Source: an uncultured Bacteroidota bacterium (GTDB taxonomy: Bacteria; Bacteroidota; Bacteroidia; 2-12-FULL-35-15). From it: a DNA stretch of 35,031 nt. Within the stretch, counting starts at the first letter, position 1, and each line of letters opens with the position of its first letter. The notes under the pieces are model-generated. The model saw only the letters and a list, made by a program, of their open reading frames with translations. It did not search any database and was not told where the DNA came from. Of this stretch, positions 8,189 to 15,669 are shown piece after piece. The stretch spans positions 1-35,031 of the forward strand of contig CAIWDF010000213.1 in assembly GCA_903911435.1 (NCBI GenBank), written 5' to 3'. The position numbers were made by a program, and so were the translations under genes.

Positions 8189-8644
8189 TTACTTTTTATA
8201 CTGAACAACTTCTACTCCAAATTTTCTTAAAAAGTCTACGCCTTCATCAGAAGGTAATTTCTTAAAATCAGCATACGAATTCATATAGAATACCTTTTTT
8301 ATCCCAATTGTAAAGATAACTCTTGCACAAGCGATACATGGCGAAAGTGTAACATAGAGTGTACATCCATCAATAGAAACATTGTTTTTAGAAGCATAAA
8401 GGATGGCGTTCTGTTCAGCATGTAATGCAAGCGAACAACTACCTTTACTGTCTCTAGGACAACCTTCTTCAGGAAATTCCTGATCGCAGTTATGTGTTCC
8501 AGCAGGAGGTCCGTTATATCCTACAGAAATGATTCTTGTATCTTTGGTAAGTACTGCACCAACTTTGGCTTTAACACAGTGCGAACGTTTGGCCAAATTA
8601 TCCGCCAAGTCCATGTAAATATCATCAAAAGAAGGTTTTTTCAT
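8189..8644 (-). CDS. dCMP deaminase (zinc-dependent CDA fold)
   Basis: 151 residues. It converts dCMP to dUMP for thymidylate synthesis. The zinc site is complete: HAE (75-77), with E77 as proton shuttle, and PCIAC with C103 and C106. GYNGPPAGTHNC (42-53) and the extra Cys/His residues before HAE are typical of the dCMP deaminase/ComEB group, which often binds a second zinc. The start is ATG. It lies 12 bp after the polysaccharide deacetylase gene and is the last gene of the four-gene minus-strand run, an odd partner for glycan genes. Confidence 0.92.
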   Translation of the reverse strand: MKKPSFDDIYMDLADNLAKRSHCVKAKVGAVLTKDTRIISVGYNGPPAGTHNCDQEFPEEGCPRDSKGSCSLALHAEQNAILYASKNNVSIDGCTLYVTLSPCIACARVIFTIGIKKVFYMNSYADFKKLPSDEGVDFLRKFGVEVVQYKK

Positions 8645-8656
8645 TTTATGAAGTTC

Positions 8657-9433
8657 TTATTTATTTTTAAATTTTGTTACATATTCATTCATCGTAATAA
8701 ACTTCGAATTGGGTTTTAAATCCATTATGGTCTCTTCTAACCGTTGCAGCATTTTTTCTCCACTATACTTACTGATGTATTTTGGCAGGCCAAAATTGCT
8801 TACATCAGTAAACTCCCATGGATGAAAATAAAGCGAAACAACTTTGTCTCGTTTCAATGTTTTCATCATGATTGATTTGAAATACCATAAAGGAAAATTC
8901 TTAAAGCTTAACCAAAACAAAGGCACTCGCAACGAAGGTGTAACTGAGGTGGGAACATTTAACACCGAACCTGAATAGAAAGCTGTTCGAGGTTTATCCA
9001 AGTTATTATACCTGCCAGGAACATAGGTTGGGTTCATAGAAGAATTGTATTTATATCCAGCTTTCTCTACTTCCAAATCATCTACAGGAGCCAAGCGTGC
9101 CATTCGAAAACCGGTTATCGGTTTATCAATTATTTTTTCCAAAACTTCTCTCGATGTTTTTAAATCAGCTGTATGAAAAGAAGAGTGATAAAAACCATGT
9201 GATGCTATTTCATGTTTTTCGGCAATAGTTTTAATAAGTTCTGGTTTTTGTTGAGCAAACGTAGCCGTTGTGAAAAATGTACAAGCCACTTGATGCCTAT
9301 CAAGCAAATCAATAAGCCTTGTGAGACCTAAGGTGGTAACTTCAATTTGTTTGTCAAATTCTAATTTGGTTCCATATTCCTCAGGGACATCGAATTCTTC
9401 CAAATCAAATGTTAATAGTACTTTCAGCGACAT
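8657..9433 (-). CDS. Polysaccharide deacetylase family protein (NodB-like)
   Basis: 258 residues, NodB-type carbohydrate esterase 4 fold. The motifs are: TFDLEEFD (8-15) with catalytic/metal Asp D10, ASHGFYHSSFH with metal-ligand histidines H79 and H83, GFRMA (108-112), and YFHPWEF with H204. There is no signal peptide, so it probably acts on a lipid-linked or cytosolic glycan. It abuts the GT2 gene (stop and start at 9434/9433) and reads as one operon with it. The substrate is unknown. Confidence 0.85.
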   Translation of the reverse strand: MSLKVLLTFDLEEFDVPEEYGTKLEFDKQIEVTTLGLTRLIDLLDRHQVACTFFTTATFAQQKPELIKTIAEKHEIASHGFYHSSFHTADLKTSREVLEKIIDKPITGFRMARLAPVDDLEVEKAGYKYNSSMNPTYVPGRYNNLDKPRTAFYSGSVLNVPTSVTPSLRVPLFWLSFKNFPLWYFKSIMMKTLKRDKVVSLYFHPWEFTDVSNFGLPKYISKYSGEKMLQRLEETIMDLKPNSKFITMNEYVTKFKNK

Positions 9434-10174
9434 TTACACCTTTCTTTTAAATACAATTGAATAAACCCTAATAAAATTACCTAATTCTTTCATAAATGTT
9501 TTGAAACTCATTTTGGATAAAATTATCCCTTCCCTTAATGAAACTTCATGTGGCACAAGTTTTAACTTGCGGGTTTTGGCTGCCAATGCTAAAAACTCCG
9601 TATCGGCCAAATACCTTTCAATGGTAGTGCGCATGAATACCATTTTTCCTTTTCTGTTGATTCCTTTTATTCCTGATTGGGTATCATTGAATGGTAAACG
9701 TAAAAACAGCCGATTTAAAATTTGTGACATCTTCGAAGCTATCCAGCGCATGGGGGATAGCGTTTGATAATAATTTTGTTTTCGAATTCCTGACACCACA
9801 TCTGCTCCATCAACCAACATTTCATATATTTCCTTAATGTGTATAAGTTCGTATGGGAAATCGATGTCAGTATAAATCTGAATCCTTCCTTTACTTGCAC
9901 CGATGCCTGTCCTTAATGCGTTTCCTTTCCCTTTGTTGGGTTCATAACTTATAAACTGAAAATGAGTTATTCGCTGTTCAAGAAACCGAATGGATTCGTT
10001 CGAAATGTTCTTTTTCGAACCATCATTAACAATGATTAAATTTATATTGATTCTCGGCAACAACGCTTTGACATCGCTATAATGCAACCATACCGATTGC
10101 TCCCAATCTGGCAAAGGGTTGTAACAAGGCTGCACAATATCCAAATCAATAATGATGCTCTTGTTTTCAGGCAT
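9434..10174 (-). CDS. GT2-family glycosyltransferase (polyprenyl-phosphate sugar synthase-like)
   Basis: 246 residues, GT-A fold family 2. NDGS (50-53), the EPNKGKGNALRTG segment (78-90) and the metal-binding D-I-D at 103-105 are visible. FNDTQSGIKGINRKG and the downstream region resemble dolichyl/undecaprenyl-phosphate glucosyl- or mannosyltransferases. No C-terminal membrane helices are apparent. The start overlaps the end of the GT87 gene by 8 bp, so translation is probably coupled. A role in charging polyprenyl phosphate with a hexose for the membrane protein upstream is inferred. Confidence 0.86.
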   Translation of the reverse strand: MPENKSIIIDLDIVQPCYNPLPDWEQSVWLHYSDVKALLPRININLIIVNDGSKKNISNESIRFLEQRITHFQFISYEPNKGKGNALRTGIGASKGRIQIYTDIDFPYELIHIKEIYEMLVDGADVVSGIRKQNYYQTLSPMRWIASKMSQILNRLFLRLPFNDTQSGIKGINRKGKMVFMRTTIERYLADTEFLALAAKTRKLKLVPHEVSLREGIILSKMSFKTFMKELGNFIRVYSIVFKRKV

Positions 10175-11375
10175 GGAGAGGTTGAGCTAATGATCGTTTT
10201 CTAAATAATAATTCGAACTCTATCTTCAACCAAATAATAAAACATGGTAAACACTTGAGCGCATAAGGATCAATAAAATTATCCCGAATATAACGCGGGA
10301 ACAAATCAGAATGGGATAAACTCGTAATCACAAGTGCAAAGATAAGCAAACCAAGGTTCATTTTGCTTTTTTCATCTGCAATATACCATATTGCAACTCC
10401 TGTTATCGCAATAATGAAACTTGGCGATTCTACTGCATTGTTAAATATGGTTGTCCAAACAAGGATGGATGCTAAAAACAAGAGCTTGAATTGAGGATGA
10501 GTAAATGAATGGTATCGAATGTATTTCAAACAAAACAGAATGACCGCAGTTGCTTGAATAGTATATCGTCCTAAATCGCTAAGTGTGAATTGAAATAAAG
10601 AGGCAAGTAGTTGCATGGCTGATAAATCACCGATATTTTCAGAATGAAGCGTAATGATTGTAGTATACCAACCAAGATATTGCTTAATCAGTTCGTCCCA
10701 AGAAATAAAAATTAAAGGGGATAAGAAAATAAGCGAACTCCATAAAAACAGATAGCCAATAAATTTTAATCGTTTGGGATAAAGAATAAAAAATGCAGCA
10801 CCAACAATTCCAAATATCTTGATAAACATACTAGAAGCAATCAACAATGCTGCTAATCCAACTTGTTTTCGTTCAAATGCAATAAACGTCAAAACAAATA
10901 ATGCCGCCACCAATGGATTGACCTGAACATTTTGAATTGCTGTTATCAACTCAACCAAGATAAACCAATGTATAATGACCTTTTTCTTTTCATCTATTTT
11001 CAACCAACGAACAGCATAGAAAAGTACTAGTGCATTAAACACACACCAAACAACCACTCCAATATACTTTTGCAGGAGAGCGAAAGGCATGATAACAAAC
11101 GGAAACGATGGACTGTAGAGATAAAGATCGTAATGTTCGCTCCAATGATAACCATACAAGAATTTATGCTGCAAAAGATGGAAAAAAGAACCTTGATAAA
11201 TAGCGTAATTGTTCATAGAGCTATTTCTAATAAAATCGTAAGATCCTTCACGATAGGGTGAAAGCATATCTGCAAAAGCTGTTTGTAGTCCTGCTCCGAT
11301 TGAAATTACCAAATAAACAATCAACAAAAATGATGGTTTAGAGACGAGACGAATGAATGCTTTATATGTTTTCAA
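10167..11375 (-). CDS. GT87-like polytopic membrane glycosyltransferase
   Basis: 402 residues with about nine to ten hydrophobic segments, the first at about 15-36. A long extracytoplasmic loop after it contains YLYSPSFPFVIMP, similar to the YSP/YPP motif of GT87 (DUF2029) mannosyltransferases, which use polyprenyl-phosphate sugars. The context supports this, because a GT2 polyprenyl-phosphate sugar synthase overlaps its 3' end. No ATG is available near the N-terminus; TTG at 11375 is the first start after an upstream stop. GT87 membership is likely but the donor and acceptor are unknown. Confidence 0.75.
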   Translation of the reverse strand: MKTYKAFIRLVSKPSFLLIVYLVISIGAGLQTAFADMLSPYREGSYDFIRNSSMNNYAIYQGSFFHLLQHKFLYGYHWSEHYDLYLYSPSFPFVIMPFALLQKYIGVVVWCVFNALVLFYAVRWLKIDEKKKVIIHWFILVELITAIQNVQVNPLVAALFVLTFIAFERKQVGLAALLIASSMFIKIFGIVGAAFFILYPKRLKFIGYLFLWSSLIFLSPLIFISWDELIKQYLGWYTTIITLHSENIGDLSAMQLLASLFQFTLSDLGRYTIQATAVILFCLKYIRYHSFTHPQFKLLFLASILVWTTIFNNAVESPSFIIAITGVAIWYIADEKSKMNLGLLIFALVITSLSHSDLFPRYIRDNFIDPYALKCLPCFIIWLKIEFELLFRKRSLAQPLHA

Positions 11376-11736
11376 TTTGTATATAAAAAGGGTTGATATG
11401 ATTTACTCTGTGCCCGAAGATATAAAATAATATTGTTGTGAGTTGAATTGGTTGGTGAACAATAGGAATCAACTTATAAAAAAGAAAGAAATTAGATTTC
11501 TGCAATCAATTGGAATGCGCCTGATATGAATTACCATCAATAGTGATAACAATCCACATCCTTCTTAAAAGTTTTCTATAAGAGTGGGCTAGACAATGAA
11601 ATTTCAGATTTGGCGATTAGCACCTCATCTTATCAACCTTAAATATTTACATTAACTTAATATGGCCATAACAATTTATCTATATCCTTATTAGACTTTT
11701 GTGCCAAATAAATTAATTAACTTAAACACTACAAAA
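11376..11736. other. Divergent intergenic region upstream of porin
   Basis: 361 bases between the divergent GT87 and porin genes. GACTTTTG at 11694-11701, a 7-of-8 match to TAnnTTTG, could be the porin -7 box. TTAAATA (11639) and TTAACTT (11652) lie just upstream. I see no gene, repeat array or clear terminator here. Confidence 0.5.
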
Positions 11737-13089
11737 ATGAAATTAAAAAACTATTATTTATTAACGTTTACATTTACTATGTTAAGTTTATGTCTTAGTA
11801 CCTTAACGGTAAAAGCACAAGCTCCTGAAGAAACCCCTATTGATACGTTAGCAAGAGCGGTTAATAAGATGGCGGACGATATTTCGTTCCTAAAAAAAAT
11901 AAAATTCTCTGGTTACATCCAATCACAGTTTCAGGTGGCTGATTCTATGGGAGCGAAATCATTTGCTGGAGGTGACTTCCCCGCAACAGTAGATAAGCGT
12001 TTTAAAGTTCGTAGAGCTGAATTTAAAACAATGTACGATAATGGAAAAGTACAAGTTGTTGCAAACATCAACGTATCTCAAGATGGAATAACTATTAAGG
12101 ATGCATACGGTAAATGGAGCGAACAACGTTTAAAAATGTTTTCATTGACTGCTGGTATTTTTAATCGTCCTTTTGGATTTGAAAATAGCTACTCGTCTGG
12201 TTCATTGGAGTCTCCTGAAAGAGCAAGAATGATACAAGTGCTTCTACCTGGAGAGCGTGATTGTGGTGCTATGCTTACTTTCCAAATGCCAAACACCTCT
12301 GCACTTCATCCTTTGAAAATAGAAGCTGGTGTTTTTAATGGAACAGGAAACGCTGCGAATGATTTTGATTATTACAAAGATTTTATTGGAAATATTCACT
12401 GGACAAGTACCAATAAATCAGAGAAGATAAAGTATGCATTAGGGGTTTCTTTTTATGATGGAGGTGTGCGTCAAGGCTCTGACAGTGTTTATACTATGAA
12501 GGCTGATTCGAATGGAACAAATTCCTTTATTCTAAATAAAAGCTATTCAAACAATGGAGCAATCGCAAGAAGACAATATATGGGAGCAGATGCGCAGGTT
12601 TCTTTCGATTTCCCTTTTGGTATTACTACATTGAGAGCAGAATATATTACAGGCCAACAGCCCGGAACATCCGGAACAAGCTCCAGCCCTAGTGCTTTAC
12701 CAGTAGATTCAAAAAACAGCAAAAACACTTATATCAGAAAGTTTGATGGTGCTTATTTTTATTTGGTTCAAAACATATTTCAATCAAAACATGCAATAGT
12801 TTTAAAGTATGATTGGTATGATGCCAATACAGAAGTGAATGGTGATAATATTGGCAAAACAGTTTTGGCCACCAAAGGTAACTCTTATAAGGCAACAGGT
12901 ACAAACGATTTAAAATATACTACTATTGGAGTGGGATATATTCTGAAGGTGGATAATAATCTCAAATTTACGGTTTACTATGATATGGTTTCTAATGAAA
13001 AGAGTACGAATCTTATCAATAGCGGGTTTTGGTACAATAGAGATTTGAAGGATAATGTATTAACAATAAGAGCTCAATACAAATTTTAA
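11737..13089 (+). CDS. Phosphate-selective porin O/P family outer-membrane protein
   Basis: 450 residues from the ATG at 11737. A GTG at 11701 is in frame but would put 12 extra residues before a normal signal peptide, so ATG is preferred. The signal peptide ends at KAQA (about residues 26-29). The mature protein has a short helical segment, then alternating amphipathic strands with VDKRFKVRRAEFKTMY and AGIFNRPFGFENSY, the pattern of OprP/OprO porins, and ends in aromatic RAQYKF, a beta-barrel C-terminus. It should be a trimeric outer-membrane channel for phosphate or polyphosphate. A PstS-like gene follows after 92 bp. Confidence 0.88.
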   Translation: MKLKNYYLLTFTFTMLSLCLSTLTVKAQAPEETPIDTLARAVNKMADDISFLKKIKFSGYIQSQFQVADSMGAKSFAGGDFPATVDKRFKVRRAEFKTMYDNGKVQVVANINVSQDGITIKDAYGKWSEQRLKMFSLTAGIFNRPFGFENSYSSGSLESPERARMIQVLLPGERDCGAMLTFQMPNTSALHPLKIEAGVFNGTGNAANDFDYYKDFIGNIHWTSTNKSEKIKYALGVSFYDGGVRQGSDSVYTMKADSNGTNSFILNKSYSNNGAIARRQYMGADAQVSFDFPFGITTLRAEYITGQQPGTSGTSSSPSALPVDSKNSKNTYIRKFDGAYFYLVQNIFQSKHAIVLKYDWYDANTEVNGDNIGKTVLATKGNSYKATGTNDLKYTTIGVGYILKVDNNLKFTVYYDMVSNEKSTNLINSGFWYNRDLKDNVLTIRAQYKF

Positions 13090-13097
13090 TAACTCAC

Positions 13098-13153
13098 TTA
13101 ACATAAACACAATCTTAAGTTAACTTACAAGAGATAGTTCGGAACTACTTTTG
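13098..13153 (+). promoter_or_regulatory. Promoter with PHO-box-like repeats before the PstS-like gene
   Basis: TACTTTTG at 13146-13153 matches TAnnTTTG. Upstream, TTAACAT (13098) and TTAACTT (13120) are 22 bp apart, twice the 11-bp spacing of PhoB half-sites, and another CTTAA lies at 13114. The -7 box is seen; phosphate control is inferred from gene content. Confidence 0.4.
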
Positions 13154-13181
13154 TAAATAAATAAAATATAAAAAAGAAAAA

Positions 13182-13994
13182 ATGAAAAGAACATCAATTT
13201 TAATCGCATTAAGTTTATACACTTCGTTGAACTTTGCACAAAAAATCAAAGGTAGTGACACTGTTTTGCCATTATCGCAAAAGGAAGCCGAAATGTACAT
13301 GAAGGCTAATAAAATGAACAAAATTACTGTAACGGGTGGAGGTAGCGGAGTTGGTCTTGCTGCTTTAGTTGATAACACTACTGATATCGCTATGTCATCT
13401 CGTAAAATAAAAATGGATGAAAAAATGAAATTGCAAGATGCCGGAAGAGCTTATAAAGAAGTTACCGTTGCTTATGATGCACTTTCAGTGATTGTAAACA
13501 ATGATAACAAAGTGAGCCAACTTACACGCGAACAACTTGAAGGTATATTCACTGGAAAAGTAAAAAACTGGAAAGATGTTGGTGGTGATGATTTACAAAT
13601 AGTAGTTTATTCTCGTGAATCAAGTTCAGGTACCTATGAGTTTTTTAAAGAACATGTAATGAACAAAAAGAACTATGCTTCATCAGTATTGAGTATGCCT
13701 GCAACAGGAGCGATTGTTCAATCAGTTAGTCAAACAAAAGGTGCAATCGGATACATTGGTCTTGCTTACATGGAAAAATCAGTGAAAGCTTTGAAGGTTT
13801 CTTACGATGCTGGAAAAACTTTTGTTGCTCCTTCAATGGCAACAGCAAAAGACAAAACGTATCCTGTTATTCGTCCTTTGTATTATTACTACTTAAATAC
13901 AGTAGAAAAAACAGTTAAACCTTTTATTGATTATGTATTATCTGCCGAAGGCCAAAAAACAGTGGAACAAGTAGGTTATGTTCCATTAAAGTAA
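13182..13994 (+). CDS. pstS: PstS-like phosphate-binding protein
   Basis: 270 residues. A signal peptide (about 1-19, ending NFA) leads into a type II periplasmic binding protein. Phosphate-site motifs are visible: GSDTVLP (24-30), TGGGSGVG (51-58), SSRK (72-75) and SRESSSGTYEFF (144-155), with GAIGYIG near 188. It should capture phosphate in the periplasm for a PstCAB importer, but no pstC, pstA or pstB follows; a terminator does. The outer-membrane porin lies just upstream, making a two-gene outer-membrane/periplasm uptake unit. No lipobox is seen. Confidence 0.9.
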   Translation: MKRTSILIALSLYTSLNFAQKIKGSDTVLPLSQKEAEMYMKANKMNKITVTGGGSGVGLAALVDNTTDIAMSSRKIKMDEKMKLQDAGRAYKEVTVAYDALSVIVNNDNKVSQLTREQLEGIFTGKVKNWKDVGGDDLQIVVYSRESSSGTYEFFKEHVMNKKNYASSVLSMPATGAIVQSVSQTKGAIGYIGLAYMEKSVKALKVSYDAGKTFVAPSMATAKDKTYPVIRPLYYYYLNTVEKTVKPFIDYVLSAEGQKTVEQVGYVPLK

Positions 13995-14015
13995 CAGTTT
14001 GTTTAGTTGAGTACG

Positions 14016-14049
14016 AAAGGCGCTTCACAATTTGTGAGGCGCTTTTTTT
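14016..14049 (+). terminator. Rho-independent terminator after the PstS-like gene
   Basis: AAAGGCGCTTCACAA (14016-14030) pairs with TTGTGAGGCGCTTTT (14032-14046) with only two G:U wobbles, followed by a T-run. It lies 22 bases after the stop codon. Confidence 0.88.
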
Positions 14050-14241
14050 GTTTTAACTCCAACTTAATCTCGATTTTCATTTTCTTGGGTTACTAAAAGA
14101 ATGACCGCATCATGGTTGAGAACACATCAAACTTTAGCATTTCGAAAGCAAGATTTTCCTGCCTTTAGGTGAAATATTCGCTGATTTTTGATTTTCTAAA
14201 AAATATAATTTATTGATAATATATATTTTAACCAAATAATG

Positions 14242-14598
14242 ATAAGAAATCGTCATTTTTACAAGAGATGACATCATTTCTTCTTTTCCTATAAGGATTT
14301 GTTAAAATCCTCAGAGGATTTATTCTTTTCCTTTAAGGATTTATTAAAATCAACCAGTGATTTCATCTTTTCCTTTGAGGATTTGTTAAAGTGGACCAAT
14401 CATTTTAACAAATACTTCCATCATTTCTTCTTTTCCTCTAAGGATTTTAACTTAAGATGACACCATTTTATAAAATCCCTGAATGATTTTAACTTTTCCT
14501 CTCATCATTTTAACTTGAGATGCAATCATTTTAACAAATCATTGAGTGATTTTACCTTTTCCTTTCAACTCTTGTTAAAATGCTGAAAACCCATTAAT
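14242..14598. repeat. 21-bp phased imperfect repeat array B
   Basis: Seventeen 21-bp units in exact register. The heptamer TTTTCCT opens units at 14284, 14326, 14368, 14431, 14494 and 14557, with spacings 42, 42, 63, 63 and 63. Other units open with AAATC or TTGAGATG and end ATTTTAAC. Units are dyadic, for example AAATCCTCAGAGGATTT (14305-14321). The array occupies the 742-bp gap between the convergent PstS-like and PorP/SprF-like genes. The flanks at 14050-14241 and 14599-14736 show nothing I can name. Confidence 0.85.
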
Positions 14599-14736
14599 CC
14601 AAACCATCTTTATCATTAAAATTAGTTATCGAGTGAAACTAAAAACCTGAGAATTAAAATCAAGAATTAACTTCTTGTTTCCGAATCTCGAAAGCAATTC
14701 AACTTCGAATTAATTAAGGAAAAATGAATTAGGGAA

Positions 14737-15639
14737 CTATTGTTTCAACGCTTTGTTGAACTTAATCGCAATCATGATTTCATGCGTTCCGGAGCTGTAT
14801 TTTCGGATATTGGTGGTGGTAAAATCATAGGAATAAGCGAAAGTGAGATTTTGCATCAAAGTGTAGCCCACCATTGCCGACACTGCATCATGAGTTCGAT
14901 AAGCAGCTCCAAGCCAAACCATGTCGCGGTATATTGCTCGTAAACCCAAATCCACTTGAACAGGTGCAGGACTTACAAATTTAATACAAGTTGATGGCTC
15001 CACCTTAATGTCATCATTGATGGTAAATTTATAGCCTCCTGTGAAGTAAACATGGGTAGCCAACTTGCTTAGAGAGGAAGTTTCGGCATTAAAAAATTTT
15101 ATTTGCTCTTGTAATATTTGAGGAACCGAGGCACCTGCATACCATTTCTTATCGGTAGAATAGGCATAAATACCTGCACCAAAATCGGGCATCAATACCG
15201 ACTGAACTCCATTACTGATTACTAAATCGCTTTGATCATGCAATTGTATTTTTGAAGCATCAACCATAAACTGTAATAATCCAGCAGATAGACCAAGAGA
15301 AACTTTTACCTTTTCGGCCACTTTCAAATGATATGCATATGTCAAATAGAATCCAGTGCGATGAGTTGGGCCAACAATGTCGGTAAATAACATTCCTCCC
15401 AATCCCATCTTTTGATTTTTAGTAGGCCCATTTACGCTCAACAAGTAGGTTCTTGGAGCATCAGTAATACCAACCCATTGATACCTGTTGTTCGATTTAC
15501 CTTCGAAATATGGGTTACTACCACATACAGCAGGATTTAGGGCAAAATCATTTACCATATAATTGCTGTATTGCGGTAATTGTTGCGCCACCATTCGCGA
15601 AACAACTAGTATACAGATGATGGATAAATATTTTTTCAT
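14737..15639 (-). CDS. PorP/SprF family type IX secretion-associated outer-membrane protein
   Basis: 300 residues. A signal peptide (about 1-18, ending in MVA before QQ) precedes LPQYSNYMVNDFALNPAVCG, the standard opening of PorP/SprF proteins, and an outer-membrane beta-barrel with a C-terminal IMIAIKFN strand. SprF is needed in Flavobacterium johnsoniae to export or attach SprB, and PorP/SprF-like proteins generally accompany cargo with type B sorting domains. This gene lies 30 bp behind such a cargo gene, in the same order as sprB-sprF. It is the likely dedicated partner of the giant adhesin. The start is ATG. A convergent neighbour and the 21-bp array follow it. Confidence 0.92.
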   Translation of the reverse strand: MKKYLSIICILVVSRMVAQQLPQYSNYMVNDFALNPAVCGSNPYFEGKSNNRYQWVGITDAPRTYLLSVNGPTKNQKMGLGGMLFTDIVGPTHRTGFYLTYAYHLKVAEKVKVSLGLSAGLLQFMVDASKIQLHDQSDLVISNGVQSVLMPDFGAGIYAYSTDKKWYAGASVPQILQEQIKFFNAETSSLSKLATHVYFTGGYKFTINDDIKVEPSTCIKFVSPAPVQVDLGLRAIYRDMVWLGAAYRTHDAVSAMVGYTLMQNLTFAYSYDFTTTNIRKYSSGTHEIMIAIKFNKALKQ

Positions 15640-15669
15640 TTTTATTTTCGTTACTTCCTTTTTATTTTG

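Noticed and set aside
11701-11703. GTG start for the porin
   Set aside because: It would add 12 residues before a complete signal peptide; ATG at 11737 is better, and the GTG overlaps the probable -7 box.
14242-14598. CRISPR array
   Set aside because: There are no constant repeats separated by unique spacers; the 21-bp units are contiguous and all imperfect, and no cas gene is near.
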